DNA from: Isoetes taiwanensis
Lineage: Eukaryota; Streptophyta; Lycopodiopsida; Isoetales; Isoetaceae
Direction: 5' to 3'
Assembly: GCA_021234155.1 (NCBI GenBank)
Contig: JAJEKV010000031.1
Location: forward strand, 9,744,838 to 9,808,837
Length of the DNA stretch: 64,000 bases
How positions within the stretch are numbered: position 1 is the first letter of the stretch; every line of letters starts with the position of its first letter. Made by a program: the position numbers and the translations under genes. The notes below the pieces were generated by a model. It had not been told where the DNA came from and ran no database searches. It saw only the letters and a program-made list of their open reading frames with translations. Positions 59,011-64,000 of the stretch are shown piece by piece.

Positions 59011-60456
59011 GTGTGCAAATCTATATTGAGCATAAAAGATATAAAGCGGAATTTCAACAACATCAAGTCCCACAACAAGATCATTTTGGGTGTCTTGAAG
59101 TAAGAGTGAATAAGAAGACAAAGAAAAGATTTTGATTATAAGTCAAAACAAGCTGTTACATTGAAGAACTTCTGCTGAAGGTAGTTATCAACTTAAAGTT
59201 ATATAATACACGGTGGATTTTATACATTGGGTACTTCTTTAGTCACATTGAAGCATAGCAAAACAAAGCTGGGGGTCCGGGACCTAGGGTTGCGTAAAGG
59301 GTACAAGATAGAGTAGCGAGCAGCTCTCGGCGTGCGACTCTCACTAACTTGTAGCGAGCCCGAACTGAGCGATAGCGGGTTGGTAGTCGAGGGGTGGGGC
59401 TAGCGATGAGGGAGGTTAAAGAGCCTCCTTAGTGCATAGAAGATTTACCCACGGTGATCATTGGCATCCTCAAAGGCTTCATGCACGGTCATGTCCCAAT
59501 AGTCCCATGTGCAGCGAAGAGTTTGCTTGGATCTTCAAAGGCGGTTCCACGAGGATGTTAACTATTTCCAAGCTTTATCGGTATCATATGGCTCTCCTTC
59601 CTCTGCGGGTTCCTCCATCTCATAATCACCCGTCTCGCTCGGGTACTCCCCATATTGTTGGCCCGTAATCACCTTTCGGGAGGCCACTGGATCATCCCTT
59701 AGGTATTATGCAGGCGGTGATTCTTTCTTCATATTCCTCAAGTCCCTAAAATGCAAGGCAGCAAGAATAAATATATATACATTGAACAATTGTCTTATAC
59801 TCAACTTTAAGGGAGAGAAATAAGCATTGAAGGAAAAAGATAATTCAATGGTTTTCAGCAGTGCAAGTAAATATAATAAGATAGTACATAGGTTATGTGA
59901 TGGCCCATTAAAGGTAATGCCAATCAAAATTACATAAAGCGCATACAATTGTCCAATAAAATCTAGAACTAAAGAATTCGACCCTTCAACATCTCGTGCT
60001 TGGGTATCAAACTTCGGGCTCACAGTGGTCTTTGCGGGGGAGTAGCACACTAGGGTTCCTTGATGAGGCGGTGATGAAGCTATCTACGGAGGAACATTTG
60101 TAGCCAATGGTGCAGCCAGCGAGACTCATGTTCATCCAAGGCCGATATCGTGGTCAAATCTTGCAATGGCTAGATCCGCGATTTACGGGGGCGATCTCAA
60201 GGTTAGGGGCTAACTTCTTATGGCGGTTGTGTGGTGAAAGTGCCACGAGTGCCCATCGGCCGCCTACGCTTCAGAGTGCAATTGCTTTGTAAAAAAGAGA
60301 ACTTATGCGCTTGTAAAGCCGACAAGAAGAACAGTAATATGGCATTTCAACCCACGAACCGTCCGGATGGGTTGAAGAAGCCAATCCCGGACTCAAGTTA
60401 CGGGGCGGTTCCTCTTCCATGGCAAAATCTTTTCTCCTCGAGCATCTTGGCCTTCA
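59011..60456. other. Region upstream of gag, no recognised gene
   Basis: If the retroelement were ordinary, the 5' leader, primer-binding site and 5' LTR would begin here. I see no tRNA-complementary primer site and no copy of TGTGACGCTCC. ORFs at 59,432-59,668 (plus) and 59,706-60,050 (minus) have no motif. Confidence 0.45.
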
Positions 60457-61370
60457 TCACATAGATCCTCCATAGTTGGGTCGTCTTGATCTTGGCGGCG
60501 ACATCGTTGATGTTGGGCACATGTGGGCCCGTAGCATGGAAAGCGATTGAGGAATTGAGGGCCGGTACCACGAATCATTGGCGGCGTAAGGATAGCGATT
60601 GTGCGATAGGCTCAACATCAAAGAAGGCGATAGTTGGCGGTTGGTGTATCTCGACACATAGGCGAATTCGAGAATGTCGATGAAGTCGTTACGACCCACG
60701 ACAATACTCGGCCAACTCATAGAGGAGATGAGCGTCTTTTGCTGCCCTTATTGGCGATATGCTGATATGCCCATTGAATGTGCTCCGGACAAGTAATCTT
60801 GATCCGAACCTTAATAGTAGGAAGGGCTTAAGCGGGCAAGAGCTTGGCCCTTACTCACGAGGTAAAGGCTTTCTGCGGCCAATTTCTTCCATCTTACAAA
60901 GTCGGCAAGCTTATCACGCTCATCCTCCTCGGGGATCACGGGGAAGTGGGAACTTTAGCTTGCTCTAAAAGGCGTGTGGGTCAGATCAACATACCTATCC
61001 ATGATAAGGGCAAGAGACAAAGCGGGCCTCAAAGTATAGCTTCGTTAGAGCCCGCGATCAATAATGGGGCGTGCTTAGCGCGTCGACAATGCCATTAAGA
61101 AGATCATAGATGTGGCGGTCATCTCAAACATGTGCTCTAAGATATCCCTATGGAGATAGGGTTGAGGCAGCTCTCGAAAAACTTCTGCTGGGGCAGGATT
61201 TCTTCGTCATAAAACTCTAAGAAGGTGTCATAATCAGGGTGTGCTTTCGCATATTGTCGATAAAGGTCGACTCTACACACTGCAACATGGGATCCAAAGG
61301 GGTATGGAACACAGGGATCCTTTGCTGCATGCCTCCATGTACCATGCCAAAGCGCCCGGTAGTCCATTCT
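60457..61370 (-). pseudogene. Decayed open frame upstream of gag, unidentified
   Basis: On the minus strand a protein-like reading runs from about 61,367 to 60,457 with a handful of stops and at least one shift. Pieces include LYRQYAKAHPDYDTFLEFYD (61,137-61,367), PEEDERDKLADFVRWKK (about 60,900), and GRNDFIDILEFAYVSRYTN (60,457-60,720). I do not recognise a family. Position and orientation suggest either an extra ORF in the 5' leader of the chromovirus or part of another element nested beside it. Confidence 0.4.
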
Positions 61371-64000
61371 TCTTTGGGGAAAATAGGAGGAAAAAAAGCG
61401 GAAGGAATAAGAAAGTGAATGAAAACCCTAAAGAAATGTCACTTTTTTTAAACTTAGGGCCCCGGCGTTCGGCGCTTGACTAATTATATGTAATTATTAT
61501 TTATTTATTTATTTATTTATTTTTTTGTTTTCAATATACATATATAAAAAGAAAGAAAATCGTCTGTTGAATAAAGTCAAAACAAGATTTTGTATTATAG
61601 GCCGAATTACATTGATACAAAATGTTATTTTACATAATCATGGCCGTTCCCCCGGATCCCGTGCTAATTTGAAGGTTTGATAAGCTGGAATTACCGAGCA
61701 TGGTTTTGAAGTTCTCTCAAAATAAACAAAGGATTTTTGAAGCATTTTAAGACCATAGGAACTTCACACCCTTAGGAGAATCATAAGATATTCTTAGAGC
61801 ATCTTTAGGCTTTGGGGTAGGAATATACCATAGGAGCAAGTGTAGACATTAGAACCATAGGAAATGGCAAATGTAGGCATAAGAGCTCATGGGGGGTGGA
61901 AGAACTATGGAGCAATGGTGAGGGAAAAGGGGGTGAGGTTAAGGATTTTTTGGGGAGGAGGAAAAATGATGGAGTCCATGATGATATTTTATGGCCATGA
62001 TAATGTAGGCTCCAATGGTTAAGTAAATGGGTAAGTGGAAATAAGGTTTAAGTATGGAAATGAGTGAGGAGAAGGCAAGATTTTGAGCCATGTATGCGGG
62101 GTCTTTAAACTCTATATCTTCAAACTTCAAAGAAATGTCTTCAAATTTCATAACCCAGATTCTCCTGGGAATATTCTTGACTAAGCATTTGATCTCAAAT
62201 AAAATACCTCTTGTGAACTTTTTTAACTTGAGAACTTGTTGACTTGAAAAGTAAGCATCTCTTGGACCTCCCGTCAGCGTTGGCTACTAAGTCTTCCAAT
62301 CTTTGACCTAGTCTTCCAAAGTAATTTGACCCTGGATTTAAATGCATAGACCATAATTAGCATGTTGCCCTTTGGGCACAACATCTAAAGCAAAAACAAG
62401 AAAATGGCTGGTCCCCTCGACCATATAGTATAAAAGTGAATATAGGGGAGGGTCTTCAACTTGTGCCAAAGGTGCCTAAGTGGTGGAGTGAAAGTGTGAA
62501 GTGCAAATGTTGATGAAATGAGTGTGAATGTGGTGATGGAATGATGTGAGTGGAGTGTGGTGAGTGAAAAAAGGTAGGAGTGAATGTGAACATAGCCGAG
62601 GTGGTGATGGAATGGAGATGAAAAGAAGTGAGTGTGCAAGTATTGAATTTTGCCAAAACAAAAAATACATGTCTTCTCCTTGACCTTCAAAAATTGCAAC
62701 TTCTGCTATGGTGGTAAAGATGAATTCAGAGTGCTTTTTCTTCTCTTGGGAATGAAAACAAGAATAAAAGTTTAAATGGAAGGTAGGGCTACTTATGTGA
62801 GATGAAAAAATGGAGGAAGAGTGCACGTCATGGAAACACACAAACTAATTAGTCTCAAAACCTTGCAACTCTGCTATGATGGTGAAGGTGATTTTTCGGG
62901 AATCTTTGTTAAAGGTATGGAAAGAAAAGAATAGAAGTTTGAGCAGATTGGTAGGAATGCTTTGAGGCGGATGAATAAAAATGGAAGAAGGATGCTGCAT
63001 ATGACACTTGGTAATCATTAGTAACAACCCTTTTCTTGAGATCATTTATGCTTGTTGTTATGCAGGTGGACCATCTATAAACATAAAACAAGATTCCATC
63101 TCGATTAACTTTGCACAAGACATTGTCTATCGGCTTGAATTATGCACTTGTCCTTGAATCTCCTTTTATGACTTGGGTGAAGCTTGGAGAGATGATCCCA
63201 TATTGTGAAAATCTCTAATAGGTTTCTTGCCATCCCTCCCTTGGTACGGATCTCGTTGAGTTGCCTCTAAAGTGTGCCACTTGCAAAGTGAAGTGTCGAT
63301 GGTAGTATCGAATTCATCTTCATGGTCAAAAAAAATATGTAAAAGGCGGGCAAGTAGAGGCTAGGATTTCGTGCCAAATGCAACTCCTTCTGAGAAATAT
63401 CATAACTTTGCAACTTACAAGCCCCATCTACCGGATCTTTGGTTTTATTAGTTGCCTTACCAAAATAACAAACCCATTGGGTTTTGCTTCATGCCAAACT
63501 TTCGAAACAAATGTCCTTGTCTATTAATAAAAACATGAGAAGCGGCAGACATTTTTCTATGCACGGTGTATCTTTCTTCAAGCGGAACCGTTGTTTACTT
63601 ACCAAAAAAACTATGGTATGCTTATCACGCAAAAGATAAATTTCGCAAACTATGGCCTTTTTAGTAGCGATTGATAAACTTCAAATGGCGTACTTTCGGA
63701 TCTGGTTTTCAAAGGTAAGCTTCACATATGGATGAAATGAGAAGAGTCAAAAGCCTCTTGGCGTTCTGAAGTCAGTAATGTGGGGTAGGTATGTCTTGCT
63801 TCCAGGACTTAGAAGTTACCTACGGTCGAAAGCAGAATGGGACTCAAGGATATGGGCAAAGATTTGGGATGATATACGTTTCTAAAGGGGCATCATGCCA
63901 ATAAAAGGCTGTAACGCAGCTGGGATTCTTGGGGAGTTAACTGGCTTTTGGGGCTTCAGTCTTATCTTGAACAGCGGATGTGGTTGGATGCCGCCAAAAG
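61371..64000. other. Intergenic, no supported gene
   Basis: An (ATTT)n-like run lies at 61,497-61,524. Between 62,400 and 62,720 the plus strand is GTGA/GAATG-rich (GTGGTGATGGAATG twice near 62,530 and 62,600), giving accidental His/Ser/Phe/Thr-rich minus-strand ORFs. TTGCAACT-CTGCTATG-TGGT(G/A)AAG occurs at 62,694 and 62,864, a diverged direct repeat. Nothing coding is recognised up to the window end. Confidence 0.45.

Noticed and set aside
62385-62841. His/Ser/Phe-rich minus-strand ORFs
   Set aside because: Produced by GTGA/GAATG-rich simple sequence on the plus strand.

Overview
This is nuclear DNA from a land plant. The evidence is spliced genes with GT-AG introns, an alpha-amylase and a small SAM-domain protein of plant type, a plant-type Golgi alpha-1,4-glycosyltransferase relic, a Ty3/gypsy chromovirus, a LINE, tRNA-derived SINE-like sequences, a fragment resembling a plant mitochondrial tRNA-Tyr, and TTTAGGG telomere-type repeats. 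The intact proteins look somewhat divergent from the angiosperm sequences I know, so a seed-free plant (fern, lycophyte or bryophyte) is possible. That is only a weak inference, and I see nothing bacterial.

Layout. 1-15.7 kb is gene-poor. It holds one doubtful small spliced gene (5.9-8.1 kb), SINE-like promoter boxes, a tRNA-Tyr-like fragment (9.82 kb), a pair of about 135-bp direct repeats around a 7-unit tandem array (11.2-12.4 kb), and two clean tandem duplications (69 bp at 8.7 kb; 347 bp at 14.5-15.2 kb). 15.78-18.99 kb is a complete eight-exon alpha-amylase gene; its sixth intron carries a 130-bp retroposed insert with a 16-bp target-site duplication. 21.8-27.1 kb is transposon debris on the minus strand: a truncated Ty3/gypsy pol (PR-RT-RNase H) and then a decayed LINE (EN plus RT). 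27.55-28.28 kb holds a decayed, probably transposon-derived, basic protein on the plus strand. 29.57-32.10 kb is a complete seven-exon gene for a 258-residue protein with a C-terminal SAM domain, preceded by a pyrimidine-rich leader with two short upstream ORFs.

32-44 kb is mostly intergenic. It has a multiply frameshifted coiled-coil-like coding relic (34.6-35.5 kb, minus), transposon scraps and a SINE with several B boxes (38-40 kb), and a possible unidentified minus-strand gene (42.07-43.32 kb). 44.16-45.34 kb is an intronless Golgi glycosyltransferase broken by about five single-base shifts. 45.5-52.2 kb has a (TCTA)n microsatellite, weak ORFs and degenerate short repeats. 52.24-59.0 kb is a minus-strand Ty3/gypsy chromovirus with a 1,641-bp 3' LTR, a polypurine tract and decayed gag-PR-RT-RH-INT-chromodomain. 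No matching 5' LTR is visible in the 5 kb beyond gag; that interval contains another decayed reading frame (60.46-61.37 kb).

Functional links. The two intact genes (starch hydrolysis; SAM-mediated protein interaction) are not an operon or an obvious cluster. The remainder is best read as plant intergenic DNA built by retrotransposition, local duplication and decay. I did not find a convincing new biological system. The observations most worth checking are the amylase with its unusual short N-terminal extension, the glycosyltransferase whose breaks nearly all sit at short base runs, the multi-B-box SINE, the mitochondrial tRNA-Tyr look-alike and the unidentified coding relics.
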